Shown here in pieces: positions 35,823-43,098 of a DNA stretch of 64,000 nucleotides. Numbering within the stretch: position 1 is the first letter of the stretch; every line of letters starts with the position of its first letter. The notes beneath the pieces were generated by a model. The model saw nothing but the letters and a program-made list of their open reading frames with translations. It was not told the origin of the DNA and made no database searches. This DNA is from Sungkyunkwania multivorans (GTDB taxonomy: Bacteria; Bacteroidota; Bacteroidia; Flavobacteriales; Flavobacteriaceae), in the NCBI RefSeq assembly GCF_042675645.1, contig NZ_JBHTJH010000010.1:186001-250000 (forward strand). Reading direction: 5' to 3'. A program made the position numbers and the translations under genes.

Positions 35823-35863
35823 GATACACATCCAATAACCAAGTAAATCGCAAAGCATATAAA

Positions 35864-35888
35864 ATCCCGCTCTTTGGCGGGATTTTTT
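35864..35888 (+). terminator. Intrinsic terminator, cassette copy 3 (maybe bidirectional)
   Basis: ATCCCGC-TCTTTG-GCGGGAT (35864-35882) is followed by six T on the plus strand. On the minus strand it lies after the end of the aromatic operon, with AAAAT-rich flank (T-run TTTTA), and may end that transcript too. Confidence 0.8.
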
Positions 35889-35893
35889 GTTGT

Positions 35894-36976
35894 TTAACTT
35901 TTAATGATCTTCTCTTGATGATTGATCGACTCTTGGTGAATAGCCTTGAACATTCGAAGCACAAACTCTTCGCTAAGTCCTCTACCCTCGCCTTCTAGGA
36001 TCATCTTGCCCAAGATCTCATTCCAGCGCTTATTTTGAAGTACCGCCACATTTTTGGATTTTTTCAGATGTCCGATATCGTCTGCCACCTTCATCCGTTT
36101 ACCAAGGGTATCGATCAGTTGATGGTCGATCACGTCGATCTGCGTTCGTAAGGTGGTCAACTTATTATTGAATTCTGCCTCATCATCCATGACCTTACGT
36201 ATCTTAAGATCCTTCATAATTTGGATTAGCGCAGCTGGAGTTACTTGCTGTGCCGCATCACTCCAGGCGTTGTCCGGGTCGATATGCGTTTCGATCATTA
36301 AGCCATCGAAGTTGAGATCCAGTGCCGTTTGTGAAACGTCCAAGATCATATCTCTCTTTCCTGTAATATGCGAGGGGTCACAGATCAACGGAAGATCTGG
36401 AAACTTACTTTGAAGTTCCACGGCTATTTGCCACTCGGGAATATTTCTATATTTGGTCTTTTCGTAGGTGGAAAACCCTCTGTGAATGACCCCCAACTTG
36501 TTGATATTTGCCGAGTGCAAACGTTCTATTCCTCCCAACCATAGTGCAAGATCGGGATTTACTGGATTCTTAACTAAAACCACCTTGTCTGTTCCTTTCA
36601 ATGCATCGGCTATTTCCTGTACAATAAAGGGACTCACGGTAGATCGGGCACCTATCCAAAGCATGTCCACATCATGTTCTAATGCCAGATCCACGTGCGC
36701 CTTGTTTGCGACTTCGGTAGCAGTAAGCAGGCCGGTCTCCTCCTTGGCACGTTGTAACCATTTTAATCCGATGGCGCCGACCCCTTCAAAATTACCAGGA
36801 CGGGTACGCGGTTTCCAAATCCCTGCGCGAAGGTAGGACACATCCGAATCCTTTAATTCGTGAGCGATCTTCAATACTTGCTGTTCGGTCTCCGCACTGC
36901 ATGGGCCAGCAATTACCAAAGGGTGTTCTAATTGATGAGCATCCAGCCAGTTTCTCAATTCTTTCTTGTTTTCCAT
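35894..36976 (-). CDS. aroG: DAHP synthase/chorismate mutase fusion
   Basis: The 360-residue bifunctional protein catalyses the first step of the shikimate pathway and the chorismate to prephenate step. The N-terminal DAHP synthase domain (about 1-260) has VIAGPCSAE (18-26), AGIWKPRTRPGNFEG, VLVKNPVNPD and ICDPSHITGKRD. The C-terminal AroQ-type chorismate mutase (about 270-355) shows LRTQIDVIDHQLIDTLGKRM. It is the last gene of the aromatic operon, 15 bases after tyrA. The symbol is generic for the fusion; similar proteins are also called aroF or aroA(G)-pheB. Confidence 0.94.
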   Translation of the reverse strand: MENKKELRNWLDAHQLEHPLVIAGPCSAETEQQVLKIAHELKDSDVSYLRAGIWKPRTRPGNFEGVGAIGLKWLQRAKEETGLLTATEVANKAHVDLALEHDVDMLWIGARSTVSPFIVQEIADALKGTDKVVLVKNPVNPDLALWLGGIERLHSANINKLGVIHRGFSTYEKTKYRNIPEWQIAVELQSKFPDLPLICDPSHITGKRDMILDVSQTALDLNFDGLMIETHIDPDNAWSDAAQQVTPAALIQIMKDLKIRKVMDDEAEFNNKLTTLRTQIDVIDHQLIDTLGKRMKVADDIGHLKKSKNVAVLQNKRWNEILGKMILEGEGRGLSEEFVLRMFKAIHQESINHQEKIIKS

Positions 36977-36991
36977 CTTAATGTTTGTATT

Positions 36992-37849
36992 CTATGCGTT
37001 TACTATGATTCCGTTTAATATTTCTTTTATATGATTCGTGTCTTGCATTTCTTCGAAGATCTTCTCAAAGTTATCATCGATCATCAACTGCTTAAAGTGT
37101 TCTAGATTCATTATATATTCCTCTAAGGTTTCGATGACATTTTCTTTGTTCTGCTTGAAAATAGGCGTCCACATCGCCGGAGAGCTTTTGGCCAATCGTA
37201 CCGTGCTCTCAAAACCTGACCCAGCCATATCAAAAATATCGCGTTCGTTCTTTTCCTTTTCAATGACCGTTTTCCCTAACATGAAAGAACTAATATGTGA
37301 TAGGTGCGAAACGTAAGCGATGTGCTTATCATGTGCCACAGGATCCATATATCGTATGCGCATTCCAAGATCCGCGAAGATCTTCAATGCCTTTTCTTGA
37401 AGCTTGAATGCGGTCTTCTCCACCTCGCAGATGATATTGGTCTTTCCCTTAAAAAGTCCATTGATCGCAGCCTCGGGTCCAGAAAACTCGGTCCCAGCTA
37501 TTGGGTGTGTCGCTAGAAAGTTTCTTCGTTTGGGATGGTCTTTAACTACATTGCAAACTTTCAGCTTGGTAGATCCCACATCCATCACCACGGTATCATC
37601 ATCAATATGATCCAACACCTTTGGCAGCACTTCCAATTGTACATCCACAGGAATGGATACAATGACCACATCGGCTTTCTTAAGCTCGTCATAATCTGTC
37701 TGTGCATCGATCAACCCCAAGGACAGTGCTTTTTCAGCATGCGCTTTGTTGACGTCCAAACCAAAAATTTTGATATCGTCATACAACGACCTTAGGTCTT
37801 TCACCATCGACCCACCGATCAATCCTATTCCTATTACAAAAACGTTCAT
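36992..37849 (-). CDS. tyrA: Prephenate dehydrogenase
   Basis: TyrA oxidatively decarboxylates prephenate to 4-hydroxyphenylpyruvate with NAD(P)+, on the way to tyrosine. The 285-residue protein has the Rossmann motif VIGIGLIGGSM (5-15), VSIPVDVQLEVLP, VMDVGSTKLKV, ATHPIAGTEFSGPEAA and the helix region HDKHIAYVSHLSH. There is no ACT domain, so no built-in tyrosine feedback site is visible. It lies in the operon between the aminotransferase (74-base spacer containing an imperfect inverted repeat of TAGTAATGGGTATTGAG type) and the DAHP synthase gene. Confidence 0.95.
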   Translation of the reverse strand: MNVFVIGIGLIGGSMVKDLRSLYDDIKIFGLDVNKAHAEKALSLGLIDAQTDYDELKKADVVIVSIPVDVQLEVLPKVLDHIDDDTVVMDVGSTKLKVCNVVKDHPKRRNFLATHPIAGTEFSGPEAAINGLFKGKTNIICEVEKTAFKLQEKALKIFADLGMRIRYMDPVAHDKHIAYVSHLSHISSFMLGKTVIEKEKNERDIFDMAGSGFESTVRLAKSSPAMWTPIFKQNKENVIETLEEYIMNLEHFKQLMIDDNFEKIFEEMQDTNHIKEILNGIIVNA

Positions 37850-37923
37850 ATTCTATAGTATTTAGTAATGGGTATTGAGTAATGAGATTAGATTTTCAAA
37901 GCTACCTCAACACTTAATACTAA

Positions 37924-39069
37924 TTACTCAAATCTGCTTATTGCTTCTTCTATTTTTTCTTCATCAACACAAAGGGAAAATCGTATATAGCCTTCACCAT
38001 TGCTTCCAAAAATGGTTCCTGGGGTGATGAAAATATTCTTTTCGATCAAAATTTTGTCGATCACTTCTTCGGCCGAAGGACTACCCGCTGGAAGCTTTGC
38101 CCAGACGAACATTCCCGCAGTGTCCTTATCATAAGTACAGTTCAATTTGTCGGCCAAATGAAAAATGAGTGCTTTTCTGCGTCGGTATATCGCATTCAAT
38201 TCATCGAACCATTCTCTTCCGCTGTTCAGAGCCGTGATAGCACCCTTCTGGATACCGTAGAACATCCCCGAATCCATATTGCTCTTTACCTTCAACACAT
38301 TGGCGATCTTATCCGATGCACCAAGCAGCATGCCAACTCGCCATCCCGCCATATTAAAGGTCTTACTCAGCGAATTCAGCTCTAGCGCCACCTCTTTGGC
38401 CCCATCGAACCGCAAAATACTTAGCGGATGCTGATTAAGCACAAAACTGTAAGGATTATCATTGACCAACAGGATCTCGTGTCGTTTCGCAAAAGCGATC
38501 AGGTCCTCGAAGAAAGCTTCGTCCGCCTTTGCGCCAGTAGGCATGTGAGGGTAATTGATCCAAAGTATCTTCACTTTGGATAGGTCCTGTTGCTCCAGTT
38601 TCTTCAAATCTGGCAACCAATCATTCTTTGCCGTTAAATCATAATAGATAGGCTTCGCACCGACCAATCTAGTGACCGAAGTATAGGTTGGATACCCAGG
38701 ATCAGGAATTAATACTGCATCCCCTTCATTCAAATAAGCTAAAGAAATGTGCATGATGCCTTCCTTACTTCCCATTAACGGAAGTACCTCATTTTCGGGA
38801 TTCACCTGTGTGTTAAAATGTCTTGCATAAAATGTGGCTATCGCCTTTCGAAGTTCTGGCAACCCTTGATAGCTTTGATATTGATGTGCATTGTTATGCC
38901 GCATCGCTTGGGCAATGGTGTCTACCACTTCTTTATGAGGAGCAAGGTCCGGACTACCGATGCCCATATTGATCACGGGCTTTCCCTCGGCTATCATAGC
39001 GCGCACTTCTCTCAGCTTTTTAGAAAAGTAATATTCTTCAACGGTATGTAAACGATTGGCGGTCTCCAT
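37924..39069 (-). CDS. PLP-dependent aminotransferase, class I/II
   Basis: The 381-residue fold-type I aminotransferase shows VINMGIGSPDLAPHKEV, the PLP-contact phrase LVNDNPYSFVL and the Schiff-base lysine in LNSLSKTFNMAGWRVG. It resembles aspartate or LL-diaminopimelate-type aminotransferases. Its place between pheA and tyrA argues for transamination of phenylpyruvate, 4-hydroxyphenylpyruvate or prephenate, completing phenylalanine and tyrosine synthesis. The ATG shares one base with the pheA stop (TGATG), so translation is coupled. Confidence 0.9.
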   Translation of the reverse strand: METANRLHTVEEYYFSKKLREVRAMIAEGKPVINMGIGSPDLAPHKEVVDTIAQAMRHNNAHQYQSYQGLPELRKAIATFYARHFNTQVNPENEVLPLMGSKEGIMHISLAYLNEGDAVLIPDPGYPTYTSVTRLVGAKPIYYDLTAKNDWLPDLKKLEQQDLSKVKILWINYPHMPTGAKADEAFFEDLIAFAKRHEILLVNDNPYSFVLNQHPLSILRFDGAKEVALELNSLSKTFNMAGWRVGMLLGASDKIANVLKVKSNMDSGMFYGIQKGAITALNSGREWFDELNAIYRRRKALIFHLADKLNCTYDKDTAGMFVWAKLPAGSPSAEEVIDKILIEKNIFITPGTIFGSNGEGYIRFSLCVDEEKIEEAISRFE

Positions 39070-39896
39070 CAGATTCGCGCATTTTTATATTCGCCCAAAA
39101 CTTTAAAATCTTCAAGCATGATCTCTAAAATGGCCTTCGCCTTTGTATAATCTTTATAACTCTCAAAAGTGACATCTACAAAGAAGGAATACTTCCATGG
39201 AGTCTCGATCACTGGCAGCGACTGTATTTTGGTCAAATTCAACTTACAATCGCTCATGACATTGAGCACAGCAGCCAGGCTACCCCGTTTGTGGTCGGTG
39301 ATGAATCTTAATGATGCCTTGTTGATCTCCTCCTCGGGATGTAGCGAGTTCTTCGTATGTAAAATTACAAAGCGTGTGGCATTGTTTTTTATAGTCTGGA
39401 TATTCTCGGCAATTATATCTACATCAAAGAGAGCCGCCGCCGCCTTACTTGCGATAGCTCCAACCCCTCTTAATTGATGCGTTGCGATCCTTTGGGCGAC
39501 CTCGGCCGTATCGGCATCTTCGACCAGCTTGATATGCGGATATTGCTTAAAGAACTCTTTACATTGCAACAAGGCCATTGGATGCGAGCACACCTCTTTG
39601 ATATCACGGATATCCTGCCCGGGAAGCACCATTAAATTATGACTGATATTCAAATAGTGTTCTCCTACAATATGCAACCCGTGCGCGTCGATCAAGGCAT
39701 AATTTGGAATTATGGAACCTGCGATCGAATTCTCGATCGCCATGACTGCATCGGTACTGCGTTTACTTACAATACTATCGATCAGCTCATCGAAGGTAAG
39801 GCACTCGTCCAGATCGACATCTGGGCTAAAATACTCCTTGGCCACCTGATGATGATTGGATCCTTTTACGCCTTGTATCGCTACTTTTATACTCAT
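39069..39896 (-). CDS. pheA: Prephenate dehydratase
   Basis: The 275-residue monofunctional enzyme converts prephenate to phenylpyruvate. The periplasmic-binding-like catalytic domain (1-180) has VKGSNHHQVAKEYF, AVMAIENSIAGSIIPNY, VCSHPMALLQCKEFF and the TRFVILHT end containing the catalytic TRF motif. An ACT domain (about 195-275) with GSLAAVLNVMSDCKLNLTKIQS suggests allosteric feedback by phenylalanine. It is the first structural gene of the aromatic operon and lies directly after a leader-peptide attenuator (hairpin only 13 bases before its ATG). Confidence 0.96.
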   Translation of the reverse strand: MSIKVAIQGVKGSNHHQVAKEYFSPDVDLDECLTFDELIDSIVSKRSTDAVMAIENSIAGSIIPNYALIDAHGLHIVGEHYLNISHNLMVLPGQDIRDIKEVCSHPMALLQCKEFFKQYPHIKLVEDADTAEVAQRIATHQLRGVGAIASKAAAALFDVDIIAENIQTIKNNATRFVILHTKNSLHPEEEINKASLRFITDHKRGSLAAVLNVMSDCKLNLTKIQSLPVIETPWKYSFFVDVTFESYKDYTKAKAILEIMLEDFKVLGEYKNARI

Positions 39897-39909
39897 AAAA
39901 ACGATTCAT

Positions 39910-39938
39910 AAAAAAAAGCCCTGAATTCTATCAGGACT
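39910..39938 (-). terminator. Attenuator terminator before pheA
   Basis: On the minus strand AGTCCTGA-TAGAAT-TCAGGGCT (39938-39917, 8 bp with one G-U pair) is followed by eight T (39917-39910), 13 bases before the pheA ATG and 25 bases after the leader stop. A terminator placed inside a leader before the first gene is the mark of attenuation. The upstream segment CGGGAC (39986-39981) can pair with GTCCTG of its 5' arm as an antiterminator. Confidence 0.8.
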
Positions 39939-39963
39939 TTTAATGCTTTATGTGATTGTTACT

Positions 39964-40059
39964 TCACTTTTTTGCGTACCGTCCCGTTTTCTCTTCAAAA
40001 TAGTAGAAGAAAAAATAAAAACCGTTCCAGAAAAAAGTGTTGTTAAACATTCTTGTCAT
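39964..40059 (-). CDS. Phe/Tyr-rich leader peptide of the aromatic operon
   Basis: A 31-codon frame (ATG 40059, alternative ATG 40050, TGA 39964-39966) lies between the promoter and the attenuator. It contains eight Phe, four Tyr and one Trp, with the run FYFFFYYF at residues 14-21 and TFFWNG just before it. It is placed like PheL in enterobacteria: ribosome stalling at these codons when charged tRNA-Phe or tRNA-Tyr is scarce would free CGGGAC to block terminator formation. Such dense aromatic codons before a Phe/Tyr operon are very unlikely by chance. The mechanism is inferred, not measured. Confidence 0.85.
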   Translation of the reverse strand: MTRMFNNTFFWNGFYFFFYYFEEKTGRYAKK

Positions 40060-40071
40060 ATAATTATAATG

Positions 40072-40102
40072 CTAATGTAGCATTCATTCCGAGAAAAACA
40101 AA
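40072..40102 (-). promoter_or_regulatory. Promoter of the aromatic operon
   Basis: On the minus strand TTTG (40102-40099) and TACATTAG (40079-40072, one mismatch to TAnnTTTG) are separated by exactly 19 bases, the Bacteroidota optimum. The leader ATG follows 12 bases after the box. The 17-base palindrome AATGCTAATGTAGCATT (40068-40084) covers the -7 element. Confidence 0.65.
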
Positions 40103-40232
40103 CCAAGGAGCTTATTTTTTTGGATTAAGCAATCTTACGACAAAATAATTAGCATTGCGAGGGAAAAAAGATGGTTTTTTTAAGAATGTGTCAAACTGAA
40201 TGAATTCCTTATTTTTACCTAAATTCTCATCA

Positions 40233-41129
40233 ATGTCTATTATAGTTGAAAATATCTCTAAACGCTATGATGCTCAAAAAGCACTCGACCAGGTTTCCTT
40301 TGATATAAAAAAGGGAGAGATCGTTGGTTTTCTAGGCCCTAACGGTGCTGGCAAATCTACTATGATGAAAATTCTCACCACCTACATCGAGGCATCTGAG
40401 GGTAGCGCGAAGGTGAACGGTCATGACATCCAGCACCAAAAAAAGAAGGTACAGCGGAGTGTTGGCTATCTTCCAGAACACAATCCACTATATCTAGAAA
40501 TGTATGTGAGAGAATATCTCAGCTTTAACGCTTCTGTGTACAAGATATCGAAAGACCGCATAGAGGAGGTGATCGAATCGACAGGTCTTACCCCTGAAGC
40601 AAATAAGAAGATCGGACAACTCTCTAAAGGATATCGACAGCGCGTGGGACTGGCAAACGCCTTGCTTCACGATCCCGAAGTATTGATCCTAGATGAGCCT
40701 ACTACCGGATTGGACCCTAACCAATTGGTAGAGATCCGGAATTTGATCAAAAATGTAGCCAAGGAAAAGACGGTCTTTCTTTCTACGCATATCATGCAAG
40801 AGGTCGAGGCCATCTGCGACAGGGTGATCATCATCAATAAAGGAACTATTGTTGCAGATACCAAGCTATCCGCACTTCGAGAAAATCAAGACCAAATAAT
40901 TGAGGTAGAATTCGATTACCGCGTAGAAGATGTATTGCTGAATCGTCTTCCGCATGTGAAAGCGGTAAAGAATACACATGACTTTACCTACGAGATCACC
41001 TTTGCTACAGATACTGACATGCGCCCAACCGTCTTTGACTTTGCGCACGACAATCAGTTGAAAACACTAAAGCTGAATCAGAAGAATAAGAATTTGGAGA
41101 GCCTTTTTAGAGAGCTCACGGCTGATTAA
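40233..41129 (+). CDS. gldA: Gliding motility ABC transporter ATPase GldA
   Basis: GldA is the ATPase of the GldAFG transporter needed for gliding and linked to the type IX secretion system in Flavobacteriia. The 298-residue protein has Walker A GFLGPNGAGKST, signature LSKGYRQRVGLA, Walker B VLILDEPTTGLDP and the switch STHIMQEVEAICD. The start MSIIVENISKRYD matches the family, and a TATTTTTA -7-like box at 40210-40217 lies just before it, so an upstream ATG at 40200 is less likely. gldF and gldG are not adjacent, which is usual. It converges on the DUF2807 gene with a 4-base stop overlap (TTAA). Confidence 0.9.
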   Translation: MSIIVENISKRYDAQKALDQVSFDIKKGEIVGFLGPNGAGKSTMMKILTTYIEASEGSAKVNGHDIQHQKKKVQRSVGYLPEHNPLYLEMYVREYLSFNASVYKISKDRIEEVIESTGLTPEANKKIGQLSKGYRQRVGLANALLHDPEVLILDEPTTGLDPNQLVEIRNLIKNVAKEKTVFLSTHIMQEVEAICDRVIIINKGTIVADTKLSALRENQDQIIEVEFDYRVEDVLLNRLPHVKAVKNTHDFTYEITFATDTDMRPTVFDFAHDNQLKTLKLNQKNKNLESLFRELTAD

Positions 41130-41875
41130 TTTCGGAATATCAATCTACCTTGGTATAACACTTCTACATCGACGACCGGAGGTTGGTTGACCGCTATAAC
41201 GTCACCAGTGCTGACGATCCTGCCGGTTAGTGTTTCTGTTGGATGTATGATGATATCGTTGGAGCTTCGGTGAAACACGTTTACGTTTCTTGCGATAAGT
41301 TCTGCTCCTTCAAATCGAGGATTTCCAGCGGCAAAACTTAGGTCGAGATCATCTACGTTCCCAGATATGAACATATTGGAAAGATTGTTGAAGACAACGG
41401 TTAAGTTTTCGTTATCGATCTCTAGAAAAAACTCCCCTACTGCAGCGGTATCCGGTGCTTCGAAGGTCTCAGATAAGATCGTGAGCTGTGGAAAGGTCAA
41501 CACCCCTTCTGACCGAATGGGAAACTGGGTCCCACTCCTTATTTCAGTAATATCGATAGCAGTAACATATATTTTGGTAATGCCATAATCACGTACCCAG
41601 TTACAGTCGTTATTATCTGTGAGTATCAAGCGTCCGCTTTGGACCACGGCCTTTACATCATTGATCAGATTTTCTCCTGTCTCCACTACTACCCTATTCT
41701 CTGTCCCTGAGGAGATGATCATCTCGATATGCTCATTGACCAAAACACGGTCAAAGTCTCCAACGGCTATCTCTCTTTGCACGATCTTACCAGCAGTCTG
41801 GATACAATCGAATGCATTCTCATTGCTACAGGCAAAGAGAATAAAGATGAATGGTATGTATAGTAGCTTCTTCAT
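41126..41875 (-). CDS. Head GIN domain (DUF2807) lipoprotein
   Basis: The 249-residue lipoprotein (signal FIFILFACSNE, Cys16) contains the DUF2807 repeat-like beta domain, visible in FDRVLVNEHIEMIISSGTENRVVVETGENL, quoted here as two parts of the family's opening, and in later strand pairs such as SNMFISGNVDDLDLSF. These right-handed beta-helix proteins are abundant on Bacteroidota surfaces and their function is unknown, perhaps adhesion. It converges on gldA with a shared TTAA. A REP-like palindrome lies directly upstream (41883-41917). Confidence 0.85.
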   Translation of the reverse strand: MKKLLYIPFIFILFACSNENAFDCIQTAGKIVQREIAVGDFDRVLVNEHIEMIISSGTENRVVVETGENLINDVKAVVQSGRLILTDNNDCNWVRDYGITKIYVTAIDITEIRSGTQFPIRSEGVLTFPQLTILSETFEAPDTAAVGEFFLEIDNENLTVVFNNLSNMFISGNVDDLDLSFAAGNPRFEGAELIARNVNVFHRSSNDIIIHPTETLTGRIVSTGDVIAVNQPPVVDVEVLYQGRLIFRN

Positions 41876-41882
41876 TATATGA

Positions 41883-41917
41883 ATTCCTGCTCCCGAGTCC
41901 TCGGGACAGGAATGACA
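41883..41917. repeat. Extragenic palindrome, copy A
   Basis: This 35-base palindromic element (ATTCCTGCTCCCGAG-TC-CTCGGGACAGGAAT with a GACA tail) is the exact reverse complement of 44064-44098. It sits between the DUF2807 gene and the PagL-like gene. Confidence 0.85.
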
Positions 41918-41922
41918 ACATG

Positions 41923-43017
41923 TTATAATCTAATTCCTATTCCAAATTCTACCGCCTCGGCTTTTGCCGCATGCGATTTTAAGGTGATCGCGCCGAAAAG
42001 CTTATCGCTAAAATAACGTTTCAATCCGATGCGCTGATATACTTGTCCTTCAAAATCGACAGGATAATATACATAATATCCCAGCTGGGTGACAATCGAT
42101 GTTTTATTGATAAATAATTCATGGCCTACAAAAAGTCCGATGCGCTTATGATCTTCATCACCATCGATTCCTTGGCCCGGAAAAGCGATTCCTCTAAATT
42201 TGATGAATTCCTTTAAAAAGTTAGAGAAGAAGATGTCTGTCCCAAACTGGATAGCACTCTTTCTGTTAAGGCGCTTATCTGCATAGGCCGAGAAAATATA
42301 GAAGGCATATACCCCGCTATCAACGATATCGCTCTCATTGGCGCCTGTTCTAAAGACGAGGTTGTATTTCCAGGGTTGTGTATATCGTTCCTCTTCGGTT
42401 TTAGGCTGAAATTCGACCTCGGTGTTATCATCCAATTGATAATTCAACCCAAAACTAAAATTGATCGAGTTGATACTGGTATTTGGCGCCTTGATATTGG
42501 CATTGGAATAATGGATCAACGAAAACCCAGCTTGAAATCCAAAACGATCAAAGATGCGCTCCTTCTTGTAATTGAGCATCATATAGGTACTGCTCATCAA
42601 CCGTGTTCCAAAGGCTATATTCCTAAAATTGGTCTCTTTGTCGTACGGATTGTTAGTGTAGCCGATCCCTTGGCCAATACGCAGCATTACCTTTCGTTTC
42701 AAGAAGTAGAAGTTGTAATGCGCATATAGCGACAAGTTTTCTCCTAGAAATCGATTCTTCAAATTCTGATAAGCAAACGAAAAGCCATAATCTGGGTAGC
42801 CATAACGTGCCTCCCAATCCTCGAATCCAAACGTCTTTCGGTTCCATCCAAGAATAAATCCTTCTGGGTGCCCTGTGATGAGATGAGAAATATCGGGATT
42901 ATGTTCTGCAATGTTGCCCTTAAAATAGCTGATATCGAAATAGGACAGCTTTGGGTCTTCTTGTGAAAGACCAACAAAGCCTATTACCATGCTGCAAATT
43001 AAAAGGAGTTGTTTCAT
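41923..43017 (-). CDS. PagL-like acyloxyacyl hydrolase (lipid A 3-O-deacylase family)
   Basis: The 364-residue exported protein (signal ending VGLSQ) is an outer membrane barrel with the PagL catalytic region FSLIHYSNANIKAPNTSIN, where His and Ser of HYSNA match the expected dyad. The C-terminal residues end in alternating hydrophobics (AVEFGIGIRL). The family removes the 3-O acyl chain from lipid A, so modification of the cell surface is the likely role. It is nearly twice the length of PagL (about 150-185 residues) because of extra N- and C-terminal barrel regions, as in Bacteroidota relatives. The ATG at 43017 is chosen over an upstream TTG. Confidence 0.82.
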   Translation of the reverse strand: MKQLLLICSMVIGFVGLSQEDPKLSYFDISYFKGNIAEHNPDISHLITGHPEGFILGWNRKTFGFEDWEARYGYPDYGFSFAYQNLKNRFLGENLSLYAHYNFYFLKRKVMLRIGQGIGYTNNPYDKETNFRNIAFGTRLMSSTYMMLNYKKERIFDRFGFQAGFSLIHYSNANIKAPNTSINSINFSFGLNYQLDDNTEVEFQPKTEEERYTQPWKYNLVFRTGANESDIVDSGVYAFYIFSAYADKRLNRKSAIQFGTDIFFSNFLKEFIKFRGIAFPGQGIDGDEDHKRIGLFVGHELFINKTSIVTQLGYYVYYPVDFEGQVYQRIGLKRYFSDKLFGAITLKSHAAKAEAVEFGIGIRL

Positions 43018-43098
43018 AAACGGAAGCAAAGCTAAGCAATTAGCGCAAACTCACAAGTGAATGAATTTTTTAGTAAAAGGGTTACGCAAGCCTTGAGC

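Larger units (their letters stand above)
34305..35888 (+). repeat. Three tandem copies of a small-protein cassette
   Basis: Three direct repeats each comprise an upstream control region of about 187 bases, a 55-codon gene and a terminator. The starts of the genes are 597 and 566 bases apart. The coding parts are nearly identical, as is the block of about 42 bases before each ATG, while the 24 bases before CATCTTTGG and the spacers after the terminators differ. This pattern indicates old tandem duplication with selection on coding and control DNA. Confidence 0.9.
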
